Part shown: positions 45,901 through 53,860 of the stretch, one piece after another
Numbering within the stretch: position 1 is the stretch's first letter
Layout of the letters: each line of letters opens with the position of its first letter
Source: Quadrisphaera sp. INWT6
GTDB lineage: Bacteria; Actinomycetota; Actinomycetes; Actinomycetales; Quadrisphaeraceae
Reading direction: 5' to 3'
DNA: 64,000 bases
NCBI RefSeq assembly: GCF_015390235.1
Contig: NZ_VUOH01000002.1
Span: 62,001-126,000, forward strand
Position numbers and translations under genes: made by a program
The notes under the pieces: model-generated
What the model was told of the DNA's origin: nothing
Seen by the model: only the letters and a program-made list of their open reading frames with translations
Databases searched by the model: none

Positions 45901-46100
45901 AGGGCCAGGCGGTCCCCCGCGCCCAGCTTGGCCAGCAGCGCACCGACGTGGCTCTCGACGGTGCGCTTGGAGATGAGCAGCTCTGCGGCGATCTCCGCGT
46001 TGGTCAGGCGGCGGGCGACGGCGTCCAGGACCTCCTGCTCACGGTGCGTGAGGCGCCACGACGCACCGCCGCCACCGGGTCTCCCTCGACCGTCACCCAT
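42963..46100 (-). CDS. Large LuxR-HTH/AAA-ATPase regulator with N-terminal HTH
   Basis: A 1045-residue protein. A LuxR-type HTH lies at the very N-terminus (about 15-75, LTHREQEVLDAVARRLTNAEIAAELLISKRTVESHVGALLAKLG), then an AAA/STAND ATPase (PLVGREAEREVLLDHL, Walker A GEPGIGKTRLVEELL, Walker B LVVVLEDVHRADP), then long TPR-like helical repeats. In the usual LAL/MalT regulators the HTH is C-terminal, so the order is reversed here. A His/Asp/Gln-rich low-complexity loop (GHHDEQPDGQPDGHPDEQ) sits in the middle. Start ATG at 46100; divergent from the DevS-like fragments across a 25-bp palindrome. Confidence 0.85.
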   Translation of the reverse strand: MGDGRGRPGGGGASWRLTHREQEVLDAVARRLTNAEIAAELLISKRTVESHVGALLAKLGAGDRLALVRAGASAAPRTGTALAPPARPPSPEALRPPLVGREAEREVLLDHLVELLAGTGGVVLVSGEPGIGKTRLVEELLTEAEASGARCLVGRSRNAGERAPLSPVAELLEAALRAPTPLPLRQLVGGGAGPLAALVPRLSRRLGEPPVLPSAAAEVPLATLVSAVVGALGRLARSSPLVVVLEDVHRADPATLEVLRGLSEAAARAPLLVVATHRDTTGDVLPHLAPLLHALARRVRPRALVLQPLDEAAVGRVVTTRSGRHVSAAVRRALHRRTGGNPLFLVEAVALLDGVPQRVGPGPDDALAAVARAVPATAGLAVGQRLARLSGPTRSVLQTAAVVGERIDPAVLALAVAERGPGAGGAGGAADAAEHLVAAALDEARAAGLLAGAEPSGGATALRHQLVRDVLLAQVSAPRRRRTHLRVAQALLSSHPPRPADVDVAVAEHLVAAGALADQDEVLRRCVAAGRRVLDLSDGPGALRLLEHAEGLDAAATHPSRGELHQALAAARSRAGRPEEAVRSWERALDAFEQAGDLVAVGAVSAGLGLALTRVARETGTRRVVERSAQLLAAAAGAGPPPDGHHDEQPDGQPDGHPDEQRAVVLARLGAVRAHGGDPDGGAALVGRAQGMLEHVSPRAAAAVLADAAGVAHAAFRTAEAARAGLRGAALARRAQSPEAEADCLWEAAWDLAALGRLEEAAEASARLDALLVDRAQPGLLVCAGRARAVLELLPTGDLDGYAESARRDTALVRDGLAGAWLGTSHAFTAHSLLLGGHWERAAELAALGPVGVGPPLAGFCTGVRLVVLGHLRRRSEVERVLAEHAHELPAPGRTAHGGAWGLALGAVDALAAVGLHDRAAALHPTVLEAQRTSGALVSPFPPLQLLDRVVGTAAACAGRWDQAEEHFARALRDAASTPLAVELPETRRALAEALLRRGSADDADRARELAGLAATGYDRLGMPRHASLVRSLVPVPGQGSRPER

Positions 46101-46162
46101 CGGTGCACTCTGCCCACGACCAGCCCGGACGTCCAGGGCAGACCCCCGCACGGGCCCCCGGC

Positions 46163-46187
46163 CGACTCCGTGCGCTGCACGGAGTCG
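46163..46187. promoter_or_regulatory. 25-bp palindrome between divergent regulator genes
   Basis: Perfect 11-bp arms CGACTCCGTGC and GCACGGAGTCG around GCT, 63 bp upstream of the HTH-AAA start and about 80 bp before the forward genes. It could be an operator or a hairpin in one leader. Confidence 0.5.
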
Positions 46188-46265
46188 CGCCGCGGGTGCG
46201 GGGTCCACACTGCCGCTGGCGGCTCGAACCCGGGGTCGCTGCGCACCGCCCGGGGGGGCTGACAG

Positions 46266-46523
46266 ATGACGACCGCCTGGCCAGCGGCCTGCGACTCGAC
46301 CGGCGTCGGACCGGAGCGCGCCGCCGCGCTGCGGGCCTCGCTGGACGACATCGCCGACCGCGTGCTCCGGATCGGCCTCCTGGGGGGCGGCCTGGTCGCC
46401 CAGCTCCCCGAGGCCTCGCGCTCGACGGCGCTGCGGCACCTCGAGGAGCTGGACGCCGTGACCGCGTCGCTGCGCGCGGTGATCGTGCAGCTGTCCTCCC
46501 CGGACGGGGGCGGGGCGCGGTGA
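46266..46523 (+). CDS. Small DHp-like helical protein without phospho-acceptor His
   Basis: An 85-residue frame. Its sequence (ASLDDIADRVLRIGLLGGGLVAQLPEA...RHLEELDAVTASLRAVIVQLSSPD) lines up with the two-helix dimerisation module of DevS-type kinases, including the next gene's ELHRLVLQRLFTIGVRLQEL...VDASLRDVRSAVFGL. The phospho-accepting histidine is absent. It may be a stand-alone dimerisation decoy or a leftover. Same strand as, and 22 nt before, the next partial kinase. Confidence 0.5.
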   Translation: MTTAWPAACDSTGVGPERAAALRASLDDIADRVLRIGLLGGGLVAQLPEASRSTALRHLEELDAVTASLRAVIVQLSSPDGGGAR

Positions 46524-46545
46524 CCCCGACGCCGGAGGGGCGGAC

Positions 46546-47844
46546 GTGCTGGGCCGCAGCGGGGACGGCGCCGACGCCCACCTCGGCGACCACCCCGGCG
46601 ACCACCCCGGCGGCCGCCCGGGCGGCCGCCGGAGGAGGCGGTGGGACGACGGGCGGGAGCCCGCGGCGGCGGCACCGGGCGGGGAGCAGCGGCCGGGGCT
46701 GAGGACCGCCCGCCGGCTGGTGGCGCTGACCGCCGCGGCGCTGGCGGCACCCGACCTGGCCGCGGCCGTCGACGTCGTGCTCGACGCCGCGCTGGTCGAG
46801 CTGCCGGCGGAGCGCGTCCGCGTCGAGCTGGCCCGACCCGTGGAGGGCTTCTCCGGGGCCTCCCGCGCAGGCGGCGCCGCACCGGGGCGCGGACCCCGGG
46901 GAGGGCTCCGGTCGGTCGGCTCCGACGCCAGCGCGCTGGCGGCTCCCCCACCGCCGCCGCGCGACCGCGCCTACGTCCTGACCACCGCCGGGGACGACGA
47001 CGGCACACCGGGGCGCCTGGTGGTCGGCACCGCCGCGGGGAGCGGGCCGGGACCGGACGAGGAGGTGGCCGGAGCGATCGCGGCCCTCCTGGGCGTCCTC
47101 GTGCGGGCGGCCGCGGCGCGCGAGGCGTCCGGTCGGTCGGCGGCCTGGGCGGCCGCCCTGGAGGAGGTGCGCCGCCGCGCCCTGGACGGCGCCGCAGCGG
47201 ACGGCGTCGTCGTCGACCTGGTCGACCGGCTGCCCTCCCTCGCCGGGGCGCGGGCGGCCTTCGTGGTCGTGGAGCCGGGGGCGGCCCGCCACCTGCGGCT
47301 GGGCCCGCCGGCGCGCGCGGGCACCGGTCCGGTGGACCTCGGCAGCTCCGCCGTGACCTCCCCCGTGCTCGCCGCCGTGCGCACCGCGCGGCAGCCGGTG
47401 GTGGTCGACCTGTCCGGCGTCCCGGACGGGTCGGCGAGCACCGCGTGGGGGCCCGCCGTCGCGGCGCCCCTGCGGGTCTCCCCCGCCGCGAGGTGCGCAC
47501 TGGTCGTGGTGCGCCCGGCCGGCGCGGCGGCCTTCGAGCCGTCGGTGCTCGCCGAGCTCGGGGTCGCCGCCGACGTCCTCTCGGTGCTCCTGCGGGCGGC
47601 GCTCGGCAGGCGCGACGCGCAGCGGCTCGCGGTGCTGGCGGAGCGCGAGCGCATCGCCGGCGAGCTCCACCGGCTCGTCCTCCAGCGGCTCTTCACCATC
47701 GGGGTCCGGCTGCAGGAGCTGCGGCAGCACCCTCCGGGGCCCGAGCAGGACGAGCGCCTGCAGCGCGCCGTGGCGGAGGTCGACGCCTCGCTCCGCGACG
47801 TCCGCTCCGCGGTCTTCGGGCTCCCGGCCCCGGGGAGCGGCTGA
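46546..47844 (+). CDS. GAF/DHp sensor lacking an ATPase domain (DevS-like partial kinase)
   Basis: A 432-residue protein with a GTG start after a strong GGAGGGG site. A low-complexity start, two GAF-like regions (about 60-210 and 215-360) and a C-terminal HisKA_3-type helix pair with phospho-acceptor His (RIAGELHRLVLQRLFTIGVRL). It stops right after that helix pair (AVFGLPAPGSG); no ATP-binding domain follows, in any frame. It might be phosphorylated in trans by the complete DevS-like kinase at 48660, or act as a dominant dimer partner. Confidence 0.7.
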   Translation: MLGRSGDGADAHLGDHPGDHPGGRPGGRRRRRWDDGREPAAAAPGGEQRPGLRTARRLVALTAAALAAPDLAAAVDVVLDAALVELPAERVRVELARPVEGFSGASRAGGAAPGRGPRGGLRSVGSDASALAAPPPPPRDRAYVLTTAGDDDGTPGRLVVGTAAGSGPGPDEEVAGAIAALLGVLVRAAAAREASGRSAAWAAALEEVRRRALDGAAADGVVVDLVDRLPSLAGARAAFVVVEPGAARHLRLGPPARAGTGPVDLGSSAVTSPVLAAVRTARQPVVVDLSGVPDGSASTAWGPAVAAPLRVSPAARCALVVVRPAGAAAFEPSVLAELGVAADVLSVLLRAALGRRDAQRLAVLAERERIAGELHRLVLQRLFTIGVRLQELRQHPPGPEQDERLQRAVAEVDASLRDVRSAVFGLPAPGSG

Positions 47845-47859
47845 CCGCCGGGGGGGGGA

Positions 47860-48537
47860 TCAGCGGCGCCCGGGGGCGGCTGACCCGGGCCGCAGCCTGG
47901 AGGCCAGGACGGCGGCCTGGGTGCGCCGCTCCAGGCCCAGCTTGGCCAGCAGGTGGGACACGTAGTTCTTCACCGTCTTCTCCGCGATGAAGAGCCGCTC
48001 GCCGATCTGGCGGTTGGTCAGGCCCTCGCCGATGAGCGCCAGCACCTCGCGCTCGCGCTCGGAGAGCTCCGACAGCGGACCGGCGGGCTCGCCGCGGCTG
48101 CGCAGCCGCTCCACCACGGCGGACGCCGCACGCGGGTCGAGCAGGGAGCCGCCGGCGGCGACGGTGCGGACCGCGGCTACGAGGTCCTGCCCGAGCACCT
48201 GCTTGAGCAGGTACCCCGACACCCCCGCCATGATCGCGTCGAGCAGGGCCTCGTCGTCGCTGTAGCTGGTGAGCACGAGCACCCGCAGCTCCGGGAGCCT
48301 CGAGCGCAGCTCGCGGCAGACGCTGACGCCGTCGCCGTCGGGCAGGCGCACGTCGAGGACGGCGACGTCGGGGCGCAGCGCGGGGACGCGCGCGAGCGCC
48401 TCGGCCGCGGTGCTGGCCTCCCCCACCACGGCCAGCGCGGGGTCGGTGGAGAGGACGTCGGCGACCCCTCGGCGCACGACCTCGTGGTCGTCGAGGAGGA
48501 ACACGCGGACGGGCCGTCCGGCGGGAGGGTCGCTCAC
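47860..48537 (-). CDS. DevR/DosR-like response regulator
   Basis: A 225-residue NarL-family regulator: receiver with FLLDDHEVV, phospho-acceptor [13 protein letters not shown], switch residues [10 protein letters not shown] and GYLLKQV, then a LuxR HTH whose recognition region ([38 protein letters not shown]) matches the DevR/DosR subfamily closely. Family knowledge: DevR responds to hypoxia, NO or redox change through DevS and binds a GGGACT-type palindrome. A matching palindrome lies 36 bp upstream. Divergent from the DevS-like kinase and convergent with the partial kinase. Confidence 0.92.
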   Translation of the reverse strand: MSDPPAGRPVRVFLLDDHEVVRRGVADVLSTDPALAVVGEASTAAEALARVPALRPDVAVLDVRLPDGDGVSVCRELRSRLPELRVLVLTSYSDDEALLDAIMAGVSGYLLKQVLGQDLVAAVRTVAAGGSLLDPRAASAVVERLRSRGEPAGPLSELSEREREVLALIGEGLTNRQIGERLFIAEKTVKNYVSHLLAKLGLERRTQAAVLASRLRPGSAAPGRR

Positions 48538-48573
48538 GGGGACGACGCTAGGCGAGGTGCCGGCGCCCGCGCA

Positions 48574-48587
48574 GGGACCAAGGTCCC
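48574..48587. promoter_or_regulatory. DevR/DosR-box-like palindrome
   Basis: GGGACCAAGGTCCC, a perfect palindrome that differs from the core DosR consensus GGGACTWWAGTCCC at only one symmetric pair. It lies in the 122-bp region between the divergent devR-like and devS-like genes. Further GGGACC half sites follow at about 48603-48626. Confidence 0.65.
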
Positions 48588-48659
48588 GGTCGGACCCGGA
48601 CAGCGGGACCCGCGCGGCGGGACCTGGACGGTGGGGGCGACCGGCGGCAGGGTGTCGGG

Positions 48660-49808
48660 GTGGAGACCAGGCTGCGCCGCCTCCTCGACGCGGTGGTCGT
48701 GATGAACGACCTCGACCTCGACGCGGTGCTGCACGCCCTGCTGCAGGCCGCCACCGAGCTGGTCGGGGCGCGGTACGGCGCCCTGGGGGTCCTCTCCGCC
48801 GACGGGCGCGGGCTGGACCGCTTCGTGCACACGGGGATGGCGCCGGAGGTCGCGGCGCTGGTGGGGCACCTCCCCGAGGGGCGGGGGGTGCTGGGCCGGC
48901 TCATCGACGACCCCCGCCCCCTGCGCATCGACGACCTCACGCGCGACGCCGCCGCCGTGGGCCTCCCGCCCGGCCACCCGCCGATGCGCAGCTTCCTGGG
49001 GGTCCCGGTGGTGGTCCGGGGACAGGTCTTCGGCAACCTCTACCTGACCGAGAAGGACCCCGGCCTCGACGGCGGCCGGTTCACCGCGGAGGACTCCGAG
49101 GTCGCGCAGGCCCTCGCGGCCGTGGCCGGCACGGCGGTGGCCAACGCCTCCCTGCACGCCGACGCCCAGCGCCTGGCCGTGCTCGAGGACCGCGACCGGA
49201 TCGCCCACGACCTGCACGACCACGTGATCCAGCGCCTGTTCGCGGCGGGGCTGTCGCTGCAGGCGCTCACCACGCGGCTGCAGGGCCCCGACGCCGAGGA
49301 GCAGCGGTCCCGGGTGGCGGGGGTGGTCTCCCAGCTCGACGAGGTGGTCCGCGACGTGCGGACCACCATCTTCGGCCTGCACGTGATGACCGGCGGACAC
49401 GACGGCCTGCGCCGTCGGCTCCTCGACGTCGTCGAGGAGATGGCCGGCCGGGCCACCACCGCCGTGCGCACCGCCGGAGCCGTCGACGTCCTGGTCACCG
49501 GGGCGCTGGCCACCGACGTCCTCGCGGTGGTGCGCGAGGCCTCCAGCAACGCCGTCCGCCACGGCCGGGCCACCCACCTCGTGGTGACGGTCGACGCCAC
49601 CGCCAGCGACCCCGCCAGCGGTGGGCCCGCGGTCGCGGTGCAGGTCGACGACGACGGCTCGGGCGTCGACACCGGCGCGGCCCGCTCGGGCCTGGCGGGG
49701 CTGTCGGAGCGGGCCCGCCTCCGGGGCGGTGCCCTCGAGGTCCGCCGGCGGTCCGAGGGCGGCACGCGCCTGCTGTGGACGGCGCCGCTGGAGGAGCCCT
49801 CGCCCTGA
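48660..49808 (+). CDS. DevS/DosT-like GAF sensor histidine kinase
   Basis: A 382-residue kinase: one GAF domain (about 15-165, with [52 protein letters not shown]), HisKA_3 ([22 protein letters not shown]) and HATPase ([35 protein letters not shown]). The GAF segment is closely DevS-like, and a histidine is present in GHPPM in the stretch where DevS binds heme; whether heme is bound here is not shown. Mycobacterial DevS has two GAF domains, this one has a single one. Divergent from the DevR-like gene. Confidence 0.9.
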   Translation: METRLRRLLDAVVVMNDLDLDAVLHALLQAATELVGARYGALGVLSADGRGLDRFVHTGMAPEVAALVGHLPEGRGVLGRLIDDPRPLRIDDLTRDAAAVGLPPGHPPMRSFLGVPVVVRGQVFGNLYLTEKDPGLDGGRFTAEDSEVAQALAAVAGTAVANASLHADAQRLAVLEDRDRIAHDLHDHVIQRLFAAGLSLQALTTRLQGPDAEEQRSRVAGVVSQLDEVVRDVRTTIFGLHVMTGGHDGLRRRLLDVVEEMAGRATTAVRTAGAVDVLVTGALATDVLAVVREASSNAVRHGRATHLVVTVDATASDPASGGPAVAVQVDDDGSGVDTGAARSGLAGLSERARLRGGALEVRRRSEGGTRLLWTAPLEEPSP

Positions 49809-50128
49809 GGCCCGCGCCCCCGCGCCCGATACGCCCGTCGCGCCCGGATTTCAAGGGCTCACGGTCCCTACAGCGGTGACCGGCCGCTCCCTACGTTCCT
49901 CAGGTGTCGGCGCCGGACAGCGGCGCTCTGACCCGGGGGGGGCGGACCGTGGACACCACCGCCCGCGAGCACGCCCCTCCGGCTGCACCGCCCGGCCCAC
50001 CGGCCTCGCGCGGCTGACCCTCCGCCACCCGCCCCGGGGCGACGACGACGTCGTCCCGGTGCGCGGGCCCCGCTGCACGTCCCCGACCACACCGCCGCGG
50101 CGAGCGCCGCCGGACCGCAGGAGCGACC

Positions 50129-51496
50129 GTGACCTCCACCATCCCGCACCAGCTCACCTCGACCCCGGACCTCGTCTCCCCGGACCTGGTCTCCCCGGAC
50201 CTGGTCATCCCGGCGGAGCCGTCGCCCCGCGCGCAGGGGCTGCGCAGCGTCGCGGTGGTCGGCCTCGGCTACGTCGGGCTGCCCACCGCGCTCGCGCTGC
50301 ACCGCAGCGGCGTCGCCGTGCGCGGCGTCGACGTGAGCCGGCGGCGCCTCGAGGCGGTCCGCGGCGGCCAGGTCGACCTGCTGCCGGACGACCTGGTCGA
50401 GCTGCACGCGGCGCTCGGCTCCGACGACTTCACCGTCGGCGACGACCCCACGGCCATCGCCGAGGCGGACGCCGTGATCATCTGCGTGCCCACCCCGGTG
50501 GACGAGCACCTCAGCCCCGACCTGGCGCCGCTGGAGGGCGCGTGCCGCGCGGTGGTCGACTGGGCCCACCCCGGCCAGCTGCTGGTGCTGACCTCCACCA
50601 CGTACGTCGGGTCGACCCACGACCTCCTCGTCGCGCCGCTCGCGGCGCAGCGGGGCCTGGTGGCCGGCCGGGACGTGCACGTGGCCTTCAGCCCCGAGCG
50701 CATCGACCCCGGGGTCGCCGAGCACGAGCAGGGCCGCACCCCCCGCGTCGTCGGCGGGACCACCGCCGGGTGCACGCAGCGCGCGGTCGACCTCGTCGGC
50801 CGCCTCACCAGCTCGGTGCACGCGGTGAGCTCCGCCGAGGCCGCCGAGATGACCAAGCTGTACGAGAACACCTTCCGCGCCGTGGTGCTGGCGCTGGCCA
50901 ACGAGGTGGCCGGCATCTGCCGCACCCTCGACCTGGACGCCGTGGAGGTCACCGACGCGGCCGCCACCAAGCCGTACGGCTTCCTGGCCGCCTACCCCGG
51001 GCCGGGGGTGGGCGGGCACTGCATCCCGTGCGACCCGCACTACCTGCTCTGGCAGATGCGCCGGCACCGCACGCCCACCCCGCTCATCGAGCAGGCGATG
51101 ACGTCCATCGCGCACCGGCCCCACGAGGTGGTGGCCCGCGCCGTGGAGGTGCTCTCCGACCAGGGCCGGGGACTGGCCGGGGCGCGGGTGCTCGTGGTGG
51201 GCGTCAGCTACAAGCCCGGCGTGCGCGACGTGCGCGAGACGCCCGCCCTGGAGATCATCCGGGGCCTCGAGCAGCGCGGGGCGGCCGTGGCCTTCCACGA
51301 CCCGCTGGTGCCCGAGCTGCGCCTGCCCGGCGGCCGCGTGCTGGCCTCGGCGGCCGACGCGCCCCAGGAGCCCTGGGACCTCGTGCTGCTGCACACCGTG
51401 CACCCCGGGGCCGACCTGTCGTGGGTCTCCCAGCAGCCGGTGGTGCTCGACGCCACCTACCGCTTCGCCGCCGCGCCCCAGCGGCACGTGGTCTGA
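50129..51496 (+). CDS. Nucleotide-sugar (UDP-type) 6-dehydrogenase
   Basis: A 455-residue NAD-dependent dehydrogenase. NAD motif VAVVGLGYVGLPTALAL; catalytic-lysine region EAAEMTKLYENTFRAV; active-site cysteine in GPGVGGHCIPCDP; C-terminal domain with VSYKPGVRDVRETPALEI. It oxidises the C6 of a UDP-sugar to the uronic acid (the UDP-Glc, UDP-GlcNAc and UDP-ManNAc types are not separable by eye). The first 30 residues contain a threefold SPDLV repeat outside the fold. First gene of the exopolysaccharide operon; GTG start at 50129. Confidence 0.9.
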   Translation: MTSTIPHQLTSTPDLVSPDLVSPDLVIPAEPSPRAQGLRSVAVVGLGYVGLPTALALHRSGVAVRGVDVSRRRLEAVRGGQVDLLPDDLVELHAALGSDDFTVGDDPTAIAEADAVIICVPTPVDEHLSPDLAPLEGACRAVVDWAHPGQLLVLTSTTYVGSTHDLLVAPLAAQRGLVAGRDVHVAFSPERIDPGVAEHEQGRTPRVVGGTTAGCTQRAVDLVGRLTSSVHAVSSAEAAEMTKLYENTFRAVVLALANEVAGICRTLDLDAVEVTDAAATKPYGFLAAYPGPGVGGHCIPCDPHYLLWQMRRHRTPTPLIEQAMTSIAHRPHEVVARAVEVLSDQGRGLAGARVLVVGVSYKPGVRDVRETPALEIIRGLEQRGAAVAFHDPLVPELRLPGGRVLASAADAPQEPWDLVLLHTVHPGADLSWVSQQPVVLDATYRFAAAPQRHVV

Positions 51497-51546
51497 GCCC
51501 CCGCACCCGCCAGCACCCCGCCCCCCGAACCCCAAGGAGAACGACC

Positions 51547-52536
51547 GTGCGCACCCTCGTCACCGGCGGAGCCGGCTTCATCGGGTCCCACCTCGTGGAG
51601 CGGCTCTGCCGCGACGGCCACGAGGTGGTGGTCCTCGACGACCTCAGCACCGGCAGCCTCGAGAACCTCGAGCACGTCGACCGCCGCCACCTGCGCGTCA
51701 TCGTCGGCAGCATCACCGACGCCGCCCTCGTCGACGAGCTGGTGGCCGAGGTCCACGAGGTCTACCACCTCGCCGCCGCCGTCGGCGTCCTCACCATCCA
51801 GCAGAAGACGCTCGAGAGCCTGCAGACCAACCTGCACGGCACCGAGGTGGTGGTAAACGCCGCCTCCCGGCACGGGGTCCGGCTGCTGCTGGCCTCGACC
51901 AGCGAGGTCTACGGCAAGAACACCCGCGTCGGGCTGCGGGAGTTCGACGACCGCGTGATGGGCTCGCCCCAGAAGAGCCGGTGGTCCTACGCCGAGGCCA
52001 AGGCCCTCGACGAGACGCTCGTGGCCCTGCACGTGCAGCACCGGGACCTGCGCGCGGTCACCGTGCGGCTGTTCAACACCGTGGGGCCGCGCCAGACCGG
52101 GCGCTACGGGATGGTGGTGCCGCGGTTCGTGGCGCAGGCCCTGGCGGGCGCCGCCCTCACGGTGCACGGCACCGGGGAGCAGACGCGGTGCTTCTGCCAC
52201 GTCGACGACGTCGTGCCCGCGCTCGTCCGGCTCATGGCCACCCCCGCCGCGCTCGGGCACGTCTTCAACATCGGCAACCCCGAGCAGGTGTCCGTCAACG
52301 AGCTCGCGCGGCGCGTCATCGAGCGCACCGGCTCGGACAGCGGCGTCGTCCACCTTGACTACGAGAGCGTCTACGGGACCGGCTACGAGGACATGGAGCG
52401 CCGGGTGCCCGACTGCGAGCGCGTCCACCAGCTCATCGGCTGGAGCCCGTGGCGGGCGCTCGACGACATCGTCGACGACGTCGCGGGCCACCTGCGCGAC
52501 CAGCAGCGCGCCGGTGCTGCGCCCGCGCTGGCGTGA
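51547..52536 (+). CDS. NAD-dependent sugar-nucleotide epimerase/decarboxylase
   Basis: A 329-residue extended SDR enzyme: TLVTGGAGFIGSHLVERL glycine motif, LASTSEVYGKN, catalytic SYAEAKALDE (Y-x3-K), VRLFNTVGPRQTGRYGMVVPRFV. These fit UDP-glucuronate decarboxylase or UDP-hexuronate/glucose epimerases; a substrate produced by the preceding dehydrogenase is likely. GTG at 51547 has an AAGGAG site at normal spacing. Second gene of the exopolysaccharide operon, 50 nt after the dehydrogenase. Confidence 0.88.
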   Translation: MRTLVTGGAGFIGSHLVERLCRDGHEVVVLDDLSTGSLENLEHVDRRHLRVIVGSITDAALVDELVAEVHEVYHLAAAVGVLTIQQKTLESLQTNLHGTEVVVNAASRHGVRLLLASTSEVYGKNTRVGLREFDDRVMGSPQKSRWSYAEAKALDETLVALHVQHRDLRAVTVRLFNTVGPRQTGRYGMVVPRFVAQALAGAALTVHGTGEQTRCFCHVDDVVPALVRLMATPAALGHVFNIGNPEQVSVNELARRVIERTGSDSGVVHLDYESVYGTGYEDMERRVPDCERVHQLIGWSPWRALDDIVDDVAGHLRDQQRAGAAPALA

Positions 52537-52561
52537 GCCGGCCCGCGGTCGGCAGCGCGCG

Positions 52562-53860
52562 GTGAGCGGCGTGTCGGCCACCGCCGGCGGCGTCGCGCTG
52601 GCGCTGGTCGTGGTGGTGCTGGTCGCGGCGGTGCTGCTCGTGGGCGGGTCGCTGCTCGAGCGGCGCGGTGAGCAGGGCGACGGTCGGAGCCAGGGCGGCC
52701 GGGCGGCTCCGCCCGCCACCGCCGTGGTGGGCGCGTCGCTGCCGGTGTGGGGGTGGGAGACCGGTAGCGCTGCCGTGGCCGCGCACGCCGGTGCCTTCAC
52801 CACCGCCTCCCCGCAGCTGTACGAGGTGACCGAGGACGGCGGCGTCGCGCTGCGCTCGGGGCTGGACCCCGAGGCCGCGCGCACCGAGGTGCTGCGCCTG
52901 CGCGGCGCGGGCGTCAGCGTGCTGCCCACGGTCACCAACACCCGCGACGGCGCGTGGGACACGGCGCTCGCCCAGCGGGTCCTGCACGACCCGTGGCTGC
53001 GCGACCGCCACGTGGTGGCCCTGGTCGACCTCGTGCTGCGCGAGGACGTCGCGGGGGTGGACGTCGACTACGAGGAGCTGACCGCCGCCGACCGGACGGC
53101 CTTCTCGGCGTTCCTGGCGCGCCTCGGCCCGGCGCTGCGGGCGCACGGGCGCCTGCTCGCCGTCGACGTGTTCGCCAAGGACGGCGACGCCGGCTACGAC
53201 CAGCGCAACCTCGCGCAGGACTACGCCGCCATCGGCCGGGCCGCGGACCAGGTGAGGGTCATGGCCTACGACTGGCACTGGGAGACCTCCGGCCCCGGGC
53301 CGGTGGCCCCCCTCGACTGGGTGGAGCGGGTGGTGGCCTACGCCGTCACGCAGGTGCCGCGCGAGCGGCTGGTGCTGGGCGTGCCGACCTACGGCTACGA
53401 CTGGGCGGGGCGCGCCGGGCAGCACCAGGGCCAGCAGCAGGTGGGCGGGCAGGACCAGCAGCCCGGCCGCCGCGCGGAGCTGGCCAGCTGGGCGCAGGCC
53501 CGCGTGCGCGCCGCCGACCGCGGCGCCCCGGTGCGCTGGGACGCGCAGGCCCAGAGCCCGTGGCTGGCCTACACCGACACCGCGGGCGAGCCGCACGAGC
53601 TGTGGTTCGAGGACGGGCGCAGCACCGCCGCCAAGCTGGAGCTGGCCCGCCGCGAGCGCCTCGGCGGGGTGTTCCTCTGGCTCGTCGGCGACGTCGACCC
53701 CGGCACCTGGTCCCTGCTCGAGGCCCACCGCCGCGGTGACCCGCTGGTCTGCGCCCCCACCGACGCCCAGGCCGGACCCCGGGCCGACACCCGGACCGAC
53801 ACCCGGACCGACACCCGGAGCGACACCCAGGACCGCACCGACCACCGGGACGCGGCATGA
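52562..53860 (+). CDS. Membrane-anchored GH18-like glycoside hydrolase
   Basis: A 432-residue protein: N-terminal transmembrane anchor (about 8-30), a short Gly/Ala linker, then a GH18-type barrel. The catalytic strand reads AGVDVDYEEL (D-x-D-x-E). Other barrel parts are VRVMAYDWHWETSG, LVLGVPTYGYDW and GGVFLWLVGDVDPGTW. It resembles YaaH/SpoVAF-type glucosidases acting on GlcNAc-containing polymers. The last 30 residues are a Thr-Asp/Arg repeat (ADTRTDTRTDTR). It probably trims the polymer made by the next gene, whose ATG overlaps this stop. GTG at 52562 or 52571. Confidence 0.85.
   Translation: MSGVSATAGGVALALVVVVLVAAVLLVGGSLLERRGEQGDGRSQGGRAAPPATAVVGASLPVWGWETGSAAVAAHAGAFTTASPQLYEVTEDGGVALRSGLDPEAARTEVLRLRGAGVSVLPTVTNTRDGAWDTALAQRVLHDPWLRDRHVVALVDLVLREDVAGVDVDYEELTAADRTAFSAFLARLGPALRAHGRLLAVDVFAKDGDAGYDQRNLAQDYAAIGRAADQVRVMAYDWHWETSGPGPVAPLDWVERVVAYAVTQVPRERLVLGVPTYGYDWAGRAGQHQGQQQVGGQDQQPGRRAELASWAQARVRAADRGAPVRWDAQAQSPWLAYTDTAGEPHELWFEDGRSTAAKLELARRERLGGVFLWLVGDVDPGTWSLLEAHRRGDPLVCAPTDAQAGPRADTRTDTRTDTRSDTQDRTDHRDAA

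Noticed and set aside
46520..46702. Forward frame rich in Thr-Pro and His-Pro repeats
   Set aside because: Compositional shadow overlapping the start of the GAF/DHp gene, which has the better ribosome site and a recognisable domain.
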